From an uncultured Bacillota bacterium (lineage in GTDB: Bacteria > Bacillota_I > Bacilli_A > RFN20 > CAG-826): 64,000 nucleotides of DNA. The stretch lies in assembly GCA_949298195.1 (NCBI GenBank), contig CASFVT010000016.1:1-64000 (forward strand), in the 5' to 3' direction. Positions 51,616 through 61,279 of the stretch are shown here, in pieces. A program made the position numbers and the translations under genes. The notes beneath the pieces were generated by a model. The model was not told where the DNA came from and did not search any database. It saw only the letters and a list, made by a program, of their open reading frames with translations. The stretch's first letter is position 1; each line of letters begins with the position of its first letter.

Positions 51616-54588
51616 GTGAACTTCTTATCGACTTTCGCCCGCCTGGCAGAAAAAGGCGTGGCCCATCGGGGCCTCCATGGCCCCTTGGCTTTCCAGAACT
51701 CCCCCCTCGCCTTCCGCTTGGCCCTCGAATGGGGCTATCCCTTCGAAACCGACGTCCACCTGAGCAAAGACGGGGAACTCTTCCTCATCCACGATCACGA
51801 CTTGATCTACCAAACCGGTGAGCCGGGGATCATCGAGGAACTCGCTTCCGAGGAAATCGCGTCTTACTCACTCCCCGACGGGACGAAGATCATGAGACTC
51901 GGGGAGCTTCTTGAGATGATCCACGGGCGGGTTCCCATCGTCCTCGAGCTCAAGGCCTACCAAGGGAACGGGAAAGCCCTCGCCGCGGCAGTCGAATCCG
52001 CTATCCGGGGTTATGGAGGCGAGCTCCTCATCATCTCCTTCAACGAGGAGGCCCTCTTCGCCTTCCCGCGGGAAAAAGCCCCGCGGGGGCTTCTCATCGG
52101 GGGCGACGAACTCCGGTACTTGGACGAGGGGAAGATGGGCAAATGCGACTTCCTCGACGTCGCCTATCCTCTCCTCGACGACCCAAAAATACTTTCCTAC
52201 CGGAAAAGAGGTGGGAAGGTCCTCTCCTGGACGATCCGCGATGAGCTTTCCCTTGAGAAGGCCTCGGCCTTGAGCGACGCGGTGACCTTCGAGGGCTTCC
52301 GTCCCTTTGGGCCTGACCAGAGGAAGGTGGAAGGGTTCTATCTCCAATCCATCGAGAAGACGATGAACGGTTCCCTCCTTTATCTTCATGACCTCCCGGA
52401 AGAGGCCGCCTTCCTCGAGGTGGCCGGAGCCAGCGAATACCAGCTCTTCCTCAACGGGAAGTTCCTCCTTTACGGGCCCGAACGCGGGGCCAAGGGCCGT
52501 TTCTACGTCGATGAGGCGCTCCTACCCCCGGCCCCGAAGAGGAGATTGGCCGTCCTTTTGACCGGGAGCAACGCGAAAGGCTACGAACGGGTCAACGAGC
52601 CGCCGTTCCTCTTCCTTCGCCTTTACGGTCGGAAGGGAGAACTCCTGAAGACACTCGAAGAGGGCGAAACCGCCTACCGGAGTCCCTTCCGCCTCGAGAA
52701 GGTGGCCCGCTTTTCCTACCAACGGGCCTTCTCGGAAGCTTATCGCTTTGATTACGCGAAGCACCGGGCAATGAAAACCCCGGGCCTCCCCTTCGAAGGG
52801 GAAGGGGAGAAACTTTCCCCGACCGGTTGCTTCGAGCTCAATGAACGGAGGACCCATTGCCCCCGTTACGAAAAATCCGAGGGTCATCCGCTTGAAGGCG
52901 GAACTTATGTTCTCGACGAAAGTCTACCGGTCTACGACGACCGTTCGATGCACGCTCCCTTCCTCGGGATGTACGAGAAGAAGGAGTGGGAAGTCGCTCC
53001 GTCGGACTATCTTTCCAAATGCGTCTTCGAGGCCGGGGAACTCTCCTATTCCTTGACCAAGGGCCGCTTCCTCACCTATGACCTCGGGGCGAGTCAGACC
53101 GGCTTCCCCGTCCTCCGTCTCAAAGTGAATGCGCCCAGCCGCTTCATTCTCGCCTTCGACGAGGTCGATACCTCCCGCCGCGGGGTCACCGTCGGGATCG
53201 ATTTCAAGCGGAACGGGACGATGAACCTCCTATATTACGAGTTGACCCCGGGAACGTATGAGCTGACCGGCTTCCTCCCCGTTTCGGGACGCTACTTCCG
53301 CCTCCTCCTCGTCGATGGCTGGATCGAGGCCTCCCCTGGCTCCTTCTCCCTCATCCGCCTTGAGAATCCCGATTACGCCCGGCTTTCCTACCGGGTGATG
53401 GACGCGGAACTCCAATCCATACTGGAGGCCGCGGTCTCCTCCTTCCGTCAGGATGCGGTCGACCTCCTCATGGACTGCCCCTCCCGGGAGCGGGCCGGTT
53501 GGCTCTGCGACACCTACTTCACCGGGCGGGCCGAGGCCCTCATCACCGGGGAGAACGTAGTTGAGAAGGCCTTCCTCGACAACTTCGCCCATTACGTCAA
53601 CCTCGGCGACCAACCGCCGAAGATGATCCCGATGTGCCATCCGAGCGACTATGGGGATCAAGGCTACATCCCCAATTGGCCGATGTTCTACGTCCTCGAG
53701 CTTTTCGAGGCGTACAAAAGGAACCATCGGACGGTCGATCTTTCCTCGCCATTGTCCCGCATCGACGATTTCCTCTCCTGGTGCGAGGGGTTCGAGGACG
53801 AGGACGGCTTCCTCGAGGACCTCGACGGGGTCGTCTTCGTCGAGTGGAGCCACGCGAATGACCTCGAAAGCACGAGGGGGGTCAATTTCCCGACCAACAT
53901 GCTTTATTCGCGGATGTTGGAGGCCCTGGCCAGTCTCTATCCCGACCGTTACGCCCACTTGAAGGGAAAGGTCGCCCGCCTCGAAAAAGCCATCAAGGGG
54001 CTCGGCTACGACGGGCAGTGGTGGAACGACAACGCGAAGCGGGGGGAGGACGGTAGGCTCCACCTGACCGGTCGGATCAGCGAGGTCGCTCAATACTATG
54101 CCCTCCACTTCGGATACGTTCCCGACGACGGGTTCAAGAAGCGCGTCCATTCCCTTCTTGGGCCTAGACGCGATCCGAGCGTCAAGGAAGACCGCGTCTT
54201 CCCGGCCAACATGTTCATCGGCTACTACCTCCGCCTCTCTTCCCTGCTTGCCGACGGGGAATACGCGAAGGTCATCGAGGAATGCCGCCTCTATTTCGGG
54301 AAGATGGCCCTGTATACCGGGACCCTCTGGGAATACGATTCCTTCTATGCCTCCCTCACCCATGGCTTCACCTCCTTCGCGGTCAACTTGATCGTCGAAT
54401 CCCTCACCGGCATTTCCTTCATAAGCGAGGGCAAGAAGGAAGTCCGCCGCGGCAAGGGGAAGAGGGTAGAGATTGACTGCTCCTTCTCCCTCCCCCTCGA
54501 AGGCGGGCGGAAATTCATCTACTTCGCAAGAAAAGGAGGGGAAGAATCGCTCCTTCTCCCTCCCGATTACCGCTTGGTCGAGGATTAG
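51616..54588 (+). CDS. Fusion of glycerophosphodiester phosphodiesterase and GH78-like rhamnosidase domain, cytoplasmic
   Basis: 990 residues. Residues 1 to about 235 form a GDPD TIM barrel: His17-Arg18 (AHRGLHG), Glu44 and Asp46 (ETDVH), His59 (IHDHDL) and a late Glu in VLELKAY; these are the catalytic and metal residues of the family. From about 250 on the protein follows the GH78 layout: two beta domains and an (alpha/alpha)6 barrel with DCPSRERAGWLCD starting at Asp620. No signal peptide. The GTG at 51616 lies 8 bases after CTGGAGG; a longer in-frame reading from 51556 was rejected. The pair of activities suggests hydrolysis of a glycerophospho-glycan. It overlaps the convergent GDPD lipoprotein by 4 bases. 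Confidence 0.88.
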   Translation: MNFLSTFARLAEKGVAHRGLHGPLAFQNSPLAFRLALEWGYPFETDVHLSKDGELFLIHDHDLIYQTGEPGIIEELASEEIASYSLPDGTKIMRLGELLEMIHGRVPIVLELKAYQGNGKALAAAVESAIRGYGGELLIISFNEEALFAFPREKAPRGLLIGGDELRYLDEGKMGKCDFLDVAYPLLDDPKILSYRKRGGKVLSWTIRDELSLEKASALSDAVTFEGFRPFGPDQRKVEGFYLQSIEKTMNGSLLYLHDLPEEAAFLEVAGASEYQLFLNGKFLLYGPERGAKGRFYVDEALLPPAPKRRLAVLLTGSNAKGYERVNEPPFLFLRLYGRKGELLKTLEEGETAYRSPFRLEKVARFSYQRAFSEAYRFDYAKHRAMKTPGLPFEGEGEKLSPTGCFELNERRTHCPRYEKSEGHPLEGGTYVLDESLPVYDDRSMHAPFLGMYEKKEWEVAPSDYLSKCVFEAGELSYSLTKGRFLTYDLGASQTGFPVLRLKVNAPSRFILAFDEVDTSRRGVTVGIDFKRNGTMNLLYYELTPGTYELTGFLPVSGRYFRLLLVDGWIEASPGSFSLIRLENPDYARLSYRVMDAELQSILEAAVSSFRQDAVDLLMDCPSRERAGWLCDTYFTGRAEALITGENVVEKAFLDNFAHYVNLGDQPPKMIPMCHPSDYGDQGYIPNWPMFYVLELFEAYKRNHRTVDLSSPLSRIDDFLSWCEGFEDEDGFLEDLDGVVFVEWSHANDLESTRGVNFPTNMLYSRMLEALASLYPDRYAHLKGKVARLEKAIKGLGYDGQWWNDNAKRGEDGRLHLTGRISEVAQYYALHFGYVPDDGFKKRVHSLLGPRRDPSVKEDRVFPANMFIGYYLRLSSLLADGEYAKVIEECRLYFGKMALYTGTLWEYDSFYASLTHGFTSFAVNLIVESLTGISFISEGKKEVRRGKGKRVEIDCSFSLPLEGGRKFIYFARKGGEESLLLPPDYRLVED

Positions 54589-56477
54589 GCGCCGTAAACA
54601 TCATCCACGAAGGAGTCGGGGAGGACGATCCCCGACTTCTTTTCATGGACAGGGGCGAAGTCCGGGTCGGCCCCGAGGGAACCGTTCCCGACGATGACCT
54701 CGGGGCTATAAAGACCGTGGCCGAGCGCGGCGTCGTAGTAGTAGAAGGTACCGTGTAGGTATTGATCGGTGGCCGTGTCGCCCTCCAAGAGGATGAACTC
54801 GGCCGGGACGCTTACGCTGGCATGGCCATACGTCTCGGCGGTCGTGGCCGTCAGGCCATCGAGGCCGTCGACGTTCTCGAGATAGATGTACTTCGCCGGC
54901 GTCAGCTCGGCAATCACGTCCTTCGATTTCTCGGCCACGTCGGTCGTCACGATGTTGCTGGCGTTTTTGAAATTGCTCTGGTCTTTGTAGGTGTAGCTAT
55001 TGATCGGATACCCCCTGGCGAGGAAATCGTAGGCGTTGCCAAAGAGGGTGCCACTCATCGAGTAATCGCACCCCCACTGGTATTTCCGGAAGTAGTCGAT
55101 TGCCCCTTCCGGGTCCTCGGGCCCGACGTATTCGAAATTGTAGTCGGGGCCGTATCCGATGCTGGCAAGCGGCATCCAGGGGCTGTGTTCACGGGCCCCT
55201 TCGATGAAGGGAGGGAAGTAGGAAATGCCGAGGACTTGCTTTTCCATACCGGTTTTGCGGACGATTTCCTCCACGTAGCGCATCGGATCCTTGCCTAGGA
55301 CCCTCTCACTGCACCAGTCCATCTTGAGCTCGAGCATGTAGACGAGGGGGGATCCCTTCCCGGCGAGGAGGGCTTCTTCAAGGGTCGGGACGGTGTTCCC
55401 TTCGTCGACCCCGTTGTCGTCGAGTCGGTAATGCTTGATGTCGTCCCAGTTCTCGCTTATGAAGCGGGTACTGATGCCCGGGCACTCGGACGAGAAATAG
55501 GCCGGGCTATCGTCGTGGCAGACGACTACCACGTTGTCCTTGGTGATTTGGAGGTCGATTTCCACGTGGGTGGCCCCGGCATCGTAGGCATCGGCGATGG
55601 CCGGCAGGGAGTTCTGGTTGTAGACCCCGGCAGTCGTCAGTCCCCGGTGGGCGGAAAGGAACTGCTTCCGGGTCCGTCCCGCCTTGGAGAATTTGCCCAA
55701 AAGGGAATCCATGGCCTGCAAATCGCCGCTCACGATGCCATAAGCCCCGGAGCAGACGGCCCTTGGGAGCTCGCCGTCCTCGGCCATCACCCAAGTGTTC
55801 TTGAAACGGGCATTCAGGTATTCCACGGCCGCCTCGAGGCTTTGATTGTCGGCATCCAGGATGATCGTGTCGGCCCCGGCCGCCGTCGCGGCCGCCTCGA
55901 GGAGGTAATAATCTTCATCGTTTTCCAATTTGGCCGCCCTTGCGTCGAAAGCCAAGGAGAAAAGCTTGGCGAATTCGTCGTTTCCGGCCGCGAGAAGCAC
56001 TTCGAGGTCGTCGGAGACGATGTAGGAATCGTTGACCGCGAGCGATTTCCGGATGCTCAAGAGGTAGGCGTGGAGGGCCTCTTTCGCCTCCAGGTAGACC
56101 GCCGGGATGCTCGGATGGCCGTTGAGGCAGTCCAGGTAAACGGCGTTCCACGTCCCGAGTTTCTCTCCGCCAGCCCCCATCACATTGAGACCATCGTCGA
56201 GACGAAGGAGGGTCACCGTCGTCTTCTTGGCGGCCTCCTTCAAAGCCGTGAGGTCTTCGGAAGAGGAAGGTGCATAGACGCGGATGGGCTCATTGAGGAG
56301 CTGGTTGCCGATTGGCGTGACGTCCGCGAATGTGTCGACAATCAAGCCCGTTTGCTCGTTTGGCAGTTCCTCCAAGGAGGATTCCGAGACGCTCGAAGAG
56401 GCGGTGGTTGGCCCGCAGGAAGCGAGGACCAAGAGGATGGCGGAAGGCAAAAGTACCGATGTTCGTGGCTTTTTCAT
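54585..56477 (-). CDS. Secreted lipoprotein with a glycerophosphodiester phosphodiesterase domain
   Basis: 630 residues. Signal with lipobox VLASC (Cys21), then a Ser/Glu-rich linker, an alpha/beta N-terminal domain of about 230 residues that I do not recognise, and a GDPD domain beginning SAHRGLTTAG (His277) with HVEIDLQITKDN and CHDD. It should act at the cell surface on glycerophosphodiesters such as lipid head groups or glycerol-phosphate-modified glycans. It is read towards the cytoplasmic GDPD-GH78 fusion and lies behind the DeoR gene, whose transcript could continue into it. Confidence 0.88.
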   Translation of the reverse strand: MKKPRTSVLLPSAILLVLASCGPTTASSSVSESSLEELPNEQTGLIVDTFADVTPIGNQLLNEPIRVYAPSSSEDLTALKEAAKKTTVTLLRLDDGLNVMGAGGEKLGTWNAVYLDCLNGHPSIPAVYLEAKEALHAYLLSIRKSLAVNDSYIVSDDLEVLLAAGNDEFAKLFSLAFDARAAKLENDEDYYLLEAAATAAGADTIILDADNQSLEAAVEYLNARFKNTWVMAEDGELPRAVCSGAYGIVSGDLQAMDSLLGKFSKAGRTRKQFLSAHRGLTTAGVYNQNSLPAIADAYDAGATHVEIDLQITKDNVVVVCHDDSPAYFSSECPGISTRFISENWDDIKHYRLDDNGVDEGNTVPTLEEALLAGKGSPLVYMLELKMDWCSERVLGKDPMRYVEEIVRKTGMEKQVLGISYFPPFIEGAREHSPWMPLASIGYGPDYNFEYVGPEDPEGAIDYFRKYQWGCDYSMSGTLFGNAYDFLARGYPINSYTYKDQSNFKNASNIVTTDVAEKSKDVIAELTPAKYIYLENVDGLDGLTATTAETYGHASVSVPAEFILLEGDTATDQYLHGTFYYYDAALGHGLYSPEVIVGNGSLGADPDFAPVHEKKSGIVLPDSFVDDVYGA

Positions 56478-56605
56478 GTTATGTATCTCCTCTCATTACC
56501 TTCTATCGAAACGGTTGGCGAATGCAACAGGCCGGCCGTTCCGGCATCTCGCCTCTTCCCAAGGATTGGCGATTGCGCGTGCCGATTTTCGCATTTGTGC
56601 GCAAT

Positions 56606-56619
56606 GCGCAAATTTGCGC
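56606..56619. promoter_or_regulatory. Perfect 14-bp palindrome between deoR and the GDPD lipoprotein gene
   Basis: GCGCAAATTTGCGC, next to a related inverted pair CGCATTTGTGCGC (56590-56602). Located in the 149-base gap before the GDPD lipoprotein, so a candidate operator for its promoter. Confidence 0.5.
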
Positions 56620-56626
56620 GCCGGTT

Positions 56627-57391
56627 TCAAGAGGCAATCACCAGTTGGACGTTGTGGCGCCGGAAGGCCTCTTTGTAGTCTTCGCTTGGCTCCTGGTCGG
56701 TAACGAGGACGTCGAGGTCCGACACCCGGCAATCAGAGGCCAATAAGCCTCGATCGAACTTCGTGTGGTCGATCATGGCGATGAGGCGCTTGGAACGTCT
56801 GGCCATTGCCGATTTGACTCGTTGCTGCTCGACGGTTCCTTCGCTCGGACCGGTTTCTAGCGAAAAGCCACGGCAGGAGAAAATGAAGGTGTCGACCGTG
56901 AAATTGCTCACAAAGGCCACGGTATCCGGGCCAATCGAGGACCCGACGTTGAAGGCAATGATGCCCGGGGCCATGTAGGATGAGAAATTGGCGCAGTTGG
57001 ACAGGGCCGCGGCATTGTCGAAGCCATTGGTGATGATGGTGATGTCCGAGAAGTTCTTGAGAAGCGGTATGAGCTGGGCAACCGTCGTGGAGGAATCGAA
57101 GAAATAGCTCTCCCCTTCGTGGAGGAACTGAAGGGCGGCCTGGGCCATCTTCTTCTTTTCGGCGATGTTGCTTTGGCGCCTGATGATGGAAGACACCTCG
57201 CCAGTCGTCGGCGGAAGGGCCGAGGCACCTCCCCGAACCCTCTTTATGAGGCCGGCGTTCGCCAGGTCGGCCAGGTCACGGCGTATCGTCGCCGGGGAGG
57301 CAAAGACCATTTTTGCCAGCTCGTCCACCGACACATACGTTTTGCCCTTGGTAATCTCCAGGATTTCCGTTTTTCGTTCGTCAATGAGCAT
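56627..57391 (-). CDS. DeoR-family sugar-responsive transcription regulator
   Basis: 254 residues: N-terminal DeoR helix-turn-helix (DERKTEILEITKGKTYVSV, then SPATIRRDLADLANAGLIKR) and the C-terminal sugar-phosphate-sensing fold (FFDSSTTVAQLIPLL, TNGFDNAAAL, CRGFSLETG, MIDHTKFDRG). Such regulators respond to phosphorylated sugars or to glycerol phosphate (GlpR), which would fit the neighbouring GDPD enzymes. Divergent from the SGNH-importer operon and upstream of the GDPD lipoprotein; probably controls both and itself. Confidence 0.93.
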   Translation of the reverse strand: MLIDERKTEILEITKGKTYVSVDELAKMVFASPATIRRDLADLANAGLIKRVRGGASALPPTTGEVSSIIRRQSNIAEKKKMAQAALQFLHEGESYFFDSSTTVAQLIPLLKNFSDITIITNGFDNAAALSNCANFSSYMAPGIIAFNVGSSIGPDTVAFVSNFTVDTFIFSCRGFSLETGPSEGTVEQQRVKSAMARRSKRLIAMIDHTKFDRGLLASDCRVSDLDVLVTDQEPSEDYKEAFRRHNVQLVIAS

Positions 57392-57433
57392 AATCGCACC
57401 TCACGTGATTTAACTTTCGCAAAAATCTGCTCA

Positions 57434-57464
57434 ATTATCAACGTTTCAATCAAAGACAATCAAA
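57434..57464 (-). promoter_or_regulatory. deoR promoter with tandem repeats
   Basis: On the minus strand TTGATT (complement of 57458-57463), 18 bases, GATAAT (complement of 57434-57439). The plus strand shows CAATCAAA twice (57447-57454 and 57457-57464), exactly one helical turn apart and overlapping the -35 box, as expected for an autoregulated DeoR-type operator. Confidence 0.55.
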
Positions 57465-57467
57465 ACC

Positions 57468-57509
57468 TTGCACATCTGCTTACGGCACTCGAGAATGAAA
57501 GCGCTTTAG
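57468..57509 (+). promoter_or_regulatory. Promoter of the SGNH-importer operon with a cre-like operator
   Basis: TTGCAC (57468-57473), 17 bases, GAGAAT (57491-57496). Directly overlapping is TGAAAGCGCTTTAG (57496-57509), which matches the cre consensus at 12 of 14 positions and lies over the expected start point, a repressing position. Suggests catabolite or LacI-family control. Confidence 0.58.
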
Positions 57510-57521
57510 CGGAGGGATAGC

Positions 57522-58832
57522 ATGTCATTTCAGTGCAAAAGCAATTCGATGAAGGGAAAAGCGGCGGTGGGCCTCGCCCTAGCCACGTTTGCCCTCAGCG
57601 GTTGCGGTCCGACAGGGGTGGGTTCATCTTCCAGCATCCCCGTTTCTGAAGAACCGTCTTCTTCCTCGGGAGAGGTGTTCGAATCGCTCGACCCCGAGAA
57701 GATGCCCAACTACGTCGAGGACCTCGATTCGTTTGAATACGATTACGAGACCAATCCGAAAGCCGTCACCGATCCTTTCTTCGACGGAAACATCATCTAC
57801 AACGAAACGGTCATGCTTAGGACCCAGGAAGACGGGACCGGGCTTGGGTATCTTCGCTTCGAACCGACGAAGATAATCTCGGTCCGCGACTACACCCTCA
57901 AGAACGTCTTTGCCGAGGGAACCGATTACGTGATCGACGGCAATTCGATTGCCGCCCCGGCCGGTAGCAAAATTGGGCATTGGACCGACAAGCAGATGCA
58001 TGGGGAAGAGGACATCCCGGCCCCTTACGTCAAGACCAACGGAATCAAAAACACCCTCACCGACTACATGTTGATGAGCTCGACGGTCTACACCGAGTCG
58101 CCGTTTTATTACGGCACACAGGTGTACGTGACGTATGCCTACGATGTCTCAGAGGTCAACGCGGCCGAACTGCCCAAGAGCCAAATCGCCTCCCTTCCGA
58201 ACCTCAAGGCCAAGTTGGAGGCGAAAAGCGGTTCGCTCAAGGTAGTCGGGATCGGCGATAGCGTCATCGAGGGCTGTTCCTCGTCCGAGAAATTCAACCA
58301 CGAACCTTACCAGGCTCCTTTCTTCGACCTCTTCACCGAGGCAATCGAACGCGATTACGGCCTTGACGTGACCGGGGAGAACATGGCGGTCGGGGGAACC
58401 ACCTCCTCCAACGGAGCCCAGGATGCGCTTCTCGCTCGGGTCGTCAATCAAAACCCTGATCTCGTTTTGGTCCACTATGGCATCAACGACTTACCGACCA
58501 CCTCGCCGAACAAATTCAAAGACAACATCGAATACATCGTCCTCTACTTGAAGAGCCATCTCCCGAACGTGGAAATCATCCTCATGTCCCCGATTTCCCC
58601 CAATAACCGGAGTTACGACATCTTCCGGCTCGAGGACTATCGGAGCCGGATGGACTACTTCGTCGAGAAAAACGACGGGGTCATCTTCCTCGACATGACC
58701 GCCTATTCCAATTTCATGCTCGAGGGCGGTCGTGACTACTACGACATGACCGGCAACGGCATCAACCATCCCAACGACTATGGGCACCGCCTTTACACCG
58801 GGGCCCTCCTCGCCACCATCAAGACTGCTTAA
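57522..58832 (+). CDS. Secreted SGNH/GDSL-family esterase lipoprotein
   Basis: 436 residues. Lipobox ALSGC with Cys28; an in-frame ATG at residue 10 is the alternative start, but only the first has the ribosome site GGAGG. After a Ser-rich linker and an N-terminal beta domain comes the SGNH hydrolase: GIGDSVIEG (Ser247, block I), ENMAVGGTT (block II), YGINDL (block III) and HPNDYG (block V with His and Asp). Likely removes acyl groups (acetyl) from a glycan at the cell surface so that glycosidases can work. First gene of the operon with the ABC importer. Confidence 0.88.
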   Translation: MSFQCKSNSMKGKAAVGLALATFALSGCGPTGVGSSSSIPVSEEPSSSSGEVFESLDPEKMPNYVEDLDSFEYDYETNPKAVTDPFFDGNIIYNETVMLRTQEDGTGLGYLRFEPTKIISVRDYTLKNVFAEGTDYVIDGNSIAAPAGSKIGHWTDKQMHGEEDIPAPYVKTNGIKNTLTDYMLMSSTVYTESPFYYGTQVYVTYAYDVSEVNAAELPKSQIASLPNLKAKLEAKSGSLKVVGIGDSVIEGCSSSEKFNHEPYQAPFFDLFTEAIERDYGLDVTGENMAVGGTTSSNGAQDALLARVVNQNPDLVLVHYGINDLPTTSPNKFKDNIEYIVLYLKSHLPNVEIILMSPISPNNRSYDIFRLEDYRSRMDYFVEKNDGVIFLDMTAYSNFMLEGGRDYYDMTGNGINHPNDYGHRLYTGALLATIKTA

Positions 58833-58847
58833 TCAAGGAGGTCATTC

Positions 58848-60227
58848 ATGAAAAGCAAGCACACCATCATCCTCGGAGGGCTCTTAACGGCCATTGCCCT
58901 CACCGGCTGTGTCATCGAAAAGCCTGGGGAAAGCGGGCAATCATCGTTTGTCGAGCAGGAAATAGAGATCGGCATCCCGGCCGACTACGATGGCTCCATC
59001 GGGATCCTCATCCCCTCCGGCAACGAAAACGAGCAGACGATGATCGACGCGGCCATCGAGGCTTTCAAGCTCAAGTATCCGAAAGTCAACATCTCGACGA
59101 CCTTCGTCACGATCAGCACCTATGAATCGCAGGTGCGGCAAATGCACATGGCCGAGAGACTTCCCGACATCGTGTGGACCAATTCCCAGGAAGTCTACTT
59201 CCTCCGCTCCCTCAATGTCATCGAGCCGCTCAACAATTACATCAACGCCTCCGAGGCGCGCGGCGATTACGACTTCGAGGCCGACTTCAAGACCGAGTTC
59301 TTCGACATGGCTGGCGATGGGGATCTCTACTATGCCGTTCCCCGGAGCGCCGACACGGTCGTTACCTTCTACAACAAGAAACTCCTGAGCGACGCCGGCA
59401 TTTCGATGGACAAAATCAAAAACGGCTGGACTTGGGACGATTTCCTGAGCATCTGCGCCCAGTGGCGGACCCACGCCGATGCCCTCGGCCACGCCGAGGA
59501 CTGGTTCTGCGCGGACTTCAACATGAGTTGGTCGTCCGTCTACTACCCCTTCATGCGGAGCTACGGCGCCGACATTTTCCAAGCCGAGAATACCATCGGG
59601 GTCGATACCCAGGCCATGCGTGACGCCCTCGCCGCCATGCGCGATCTGGCCGACAAGCGTTATTGCGTCGGGGCGGGGGTGACTTCCGGTTCCTCCTTCG
59701 AATCGGCAACCTGCCCGTTCATCTTCCAGTCGGCGGCCATTTCCCACTATGACAACATGCGCGCCCTCAAGGGCAACATCGACATCGTCACCTTCCCGAT
59801 CATCAACGGGGAGCAGGGGAAAATCGGTGCTGGCATTGCCGGGTATTCCCTCACCTCGGCTTCCAAGGAGAAGCTCCTTTCCTGGGAATTCCTGAACTTC
59901 CTCATGTCCTATGACGGGCAACAGGCCCTTGCCAGCGGCGGCCTCAACCTCCCGTCCATCCGTAATGACCTTGCCGATCCCGACAATACCGATGCCAACT
60001 GGACGAAAGGCTACACCGACCGCAACCTCGAGGCCTACGTCCTCTACGACGAACGCAAGATCGCCGACGAGTACTATTCCTACATCGACCCGTCCGCGAT
60101 GGCCGACGTTACCCTCGCCATCGGCGACGTCGTCGGTGACACCCTTTCGACGAGCAGCAACCGCCCGACCATCGACAAGATCATCGAAAACGCCATCGAA
60201 GACCTCGAATACGCCATCAACGACTGA
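58848..60227 (+). CDS. ABC sugar importer, substrate-binding lipoprotein
   Basis: 459 residues of the family 1 extracellular solute-binding type. Lipobox ALTGC with Cys21. PADYDGSIGILIPSGNENEQ leads into the first lobe; PDIVWTNSQEVYFL and GWTWDDFLSICAQW are typical of the MalE/oligosaccharide group. The binding cleft is rich in Trp and Tyr, suggesting an oligosaccharide. No ATPase gene is in the operon, so a shared MsmX-type ATPase elsewhere is needed. Confidence 0.93.
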   Translation: MKSKHTIILGGLLTAIALTGCVIEKPGESGQSSFVEQEIEIGIPADYDGSIGILIPSGNENEQTMIDAAIEAFKLKYPKVNISTTFVTISTYESQVRQMHMAERLPDIVWTNSQEVYFLRSLNVIEPLNNYINASEARGDYDFEADFKTEFFDMAGDGDLYYAVPRSADTVVTFYNKKLLSDAGISMDKIKNGWTWDDFLSICAQWRTHADALGHAEDWFCADFNMSWSSVYYPFMRSYGADIFQAENTIGVDTQAMRDALAAMRDLADKRYCVGAGVTSGSSFESATCPFIFQSAAISHYDNMRALKGNIDIVTFPIINGEQGKIGAGIAGYSLTSASKEKLLSWEFLNFLMSYDGQQALASGGLNLPSIRNDLADPDNTDANWTKGYTDRNLEAYVLYDERKIADEYYSYIDPSAMADVTLAIGDVVGDTLSTSSNRPTIDKIIENAIEDLEYAIND

Positions 60228-60269
60228 TAACCACCTCTACCATCATCCAAGCAAATAGGTAATACGTCC

Positions 60270-61277
60270 ATGGAACCGACAGCAACGGGCAACGAGAAGA
60301 AACCCTTTCTCGTTGCCTTGAAAGAGAAAGCGTCTTCTCTTTTACCGAAGAAAAAAGACGTTGGGGACCCGAATTTCAAGCGCCCCAAGATAAAGATGAG
60401 CGCTTCGAGGAAGAAGGAAACCATCGCCGGTTGGGTTTGCTGTTCTCCCCTCATCATCGGCTTGGCGCTATTCACGGCCATCCCGATGTTCTGCTCGCTC
60501 ATCTGGAGCTTCTTCTGGTATGACGGCTTCAATATGTCCCCGGCCGGCTTCGGGAACTTCGTCCATGCCTTCACGGACGCCCAGGTAGGGACGGCCGCCC
60601 TCAACACCCTCATCTACGCCTGCGTGAACATCCCCCTGAACCTCGTTCTCAGCTACTTCCTGGCCCTTTTGGTCAACAACAGCCACAAGTTCACCCGGGT
60701 GTTCCGCGTCCTCTTCTATTTGCCGGTCGTCATCCCGGCCGTCGTCTCCGGCCTTCTTTGGAAGGATCTCTTCGACAACACCTATGGCATCTTCAACAAG
60801 ATCCTGACTTCACTCGGGCTCGACAAGTTCCCGTTCTTCATGGATCCGAAGACCGCCATGTTCTCTCTCATCTTCATGGGATTATGGGGAATCGGCGGTG
60901 GCATGATCCTCTGGCTTTCGGCCTTCAAGAACATCCCCAAGGATCTCTACGAGTCGGCCAAGGTCGACGGGGCCAACGCCTTCCAGCGGTTCTGCCACAT
61001 CACCATACCGATGTCGACCCCGATCATCTTCTTCAACCTCGTCACCTCGGTCATCGGCTCGCTCCAGTACAACGGAACCCTCATCTTCGCCCCGCGTGAC
61101 GGGCGCGGATACGAGGATTCCCTCCTCCTTTACGGGGTCAAGATCTACTGGGAAGCCATCAGGGTCGGGGACATTGGCTATGCTAGCGCCCTCTCGTGGC
61201 TGCTCTGCATCGTCATTTCACTGCTCACCTTTGTCTTGTTCAAGACATCGAAGTGGGTCTTCTACGGAGGCGAGTGA
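60270..61277 (+). CDS. ABC sugar importer permease, MalF/UgpA type
   Basis: 335 residues with six membrane helices after a basic cytoplasmic N-terminus of about 50 residues. The EAA loop that contacts the ATPase is SAKVDGANAFQRFCHITIP. It follows the binding-protein gene by 42 bases and is 2 bases from the second permease. Confidence 0.93.
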   Translation: MEPTATGNEKKPFLVALKEKASSLLPKKKDVGDPNFKRPKIKMSASRKKETIAGWVCCSPLIIGLALFTAIPMFCSLIWSFFWYDGFNMSPAGFGNFVHAFTDAQVGTAALNTLIYACVNIPLNLVLSYFLALLVNNSHKFTRVFRVLFYLPVVIPAVVSGLLWKDLFDNTYGIFNKILTSLGLDKFPFFMDPKTAMFSLIFMGLWGIGGGMILWLSAFKNIPKDLYESAKVDGANAFQRFCHITIPMSTPIIFFNLVTSVIGSLQYNGTLIFAPRDGRGYEDSLLLYGVKIYWEAIRVGDIGYASALSWLLCIVISLLTFVLFKTSKWVFYGGE

Positions 61278-61279
61278 GA

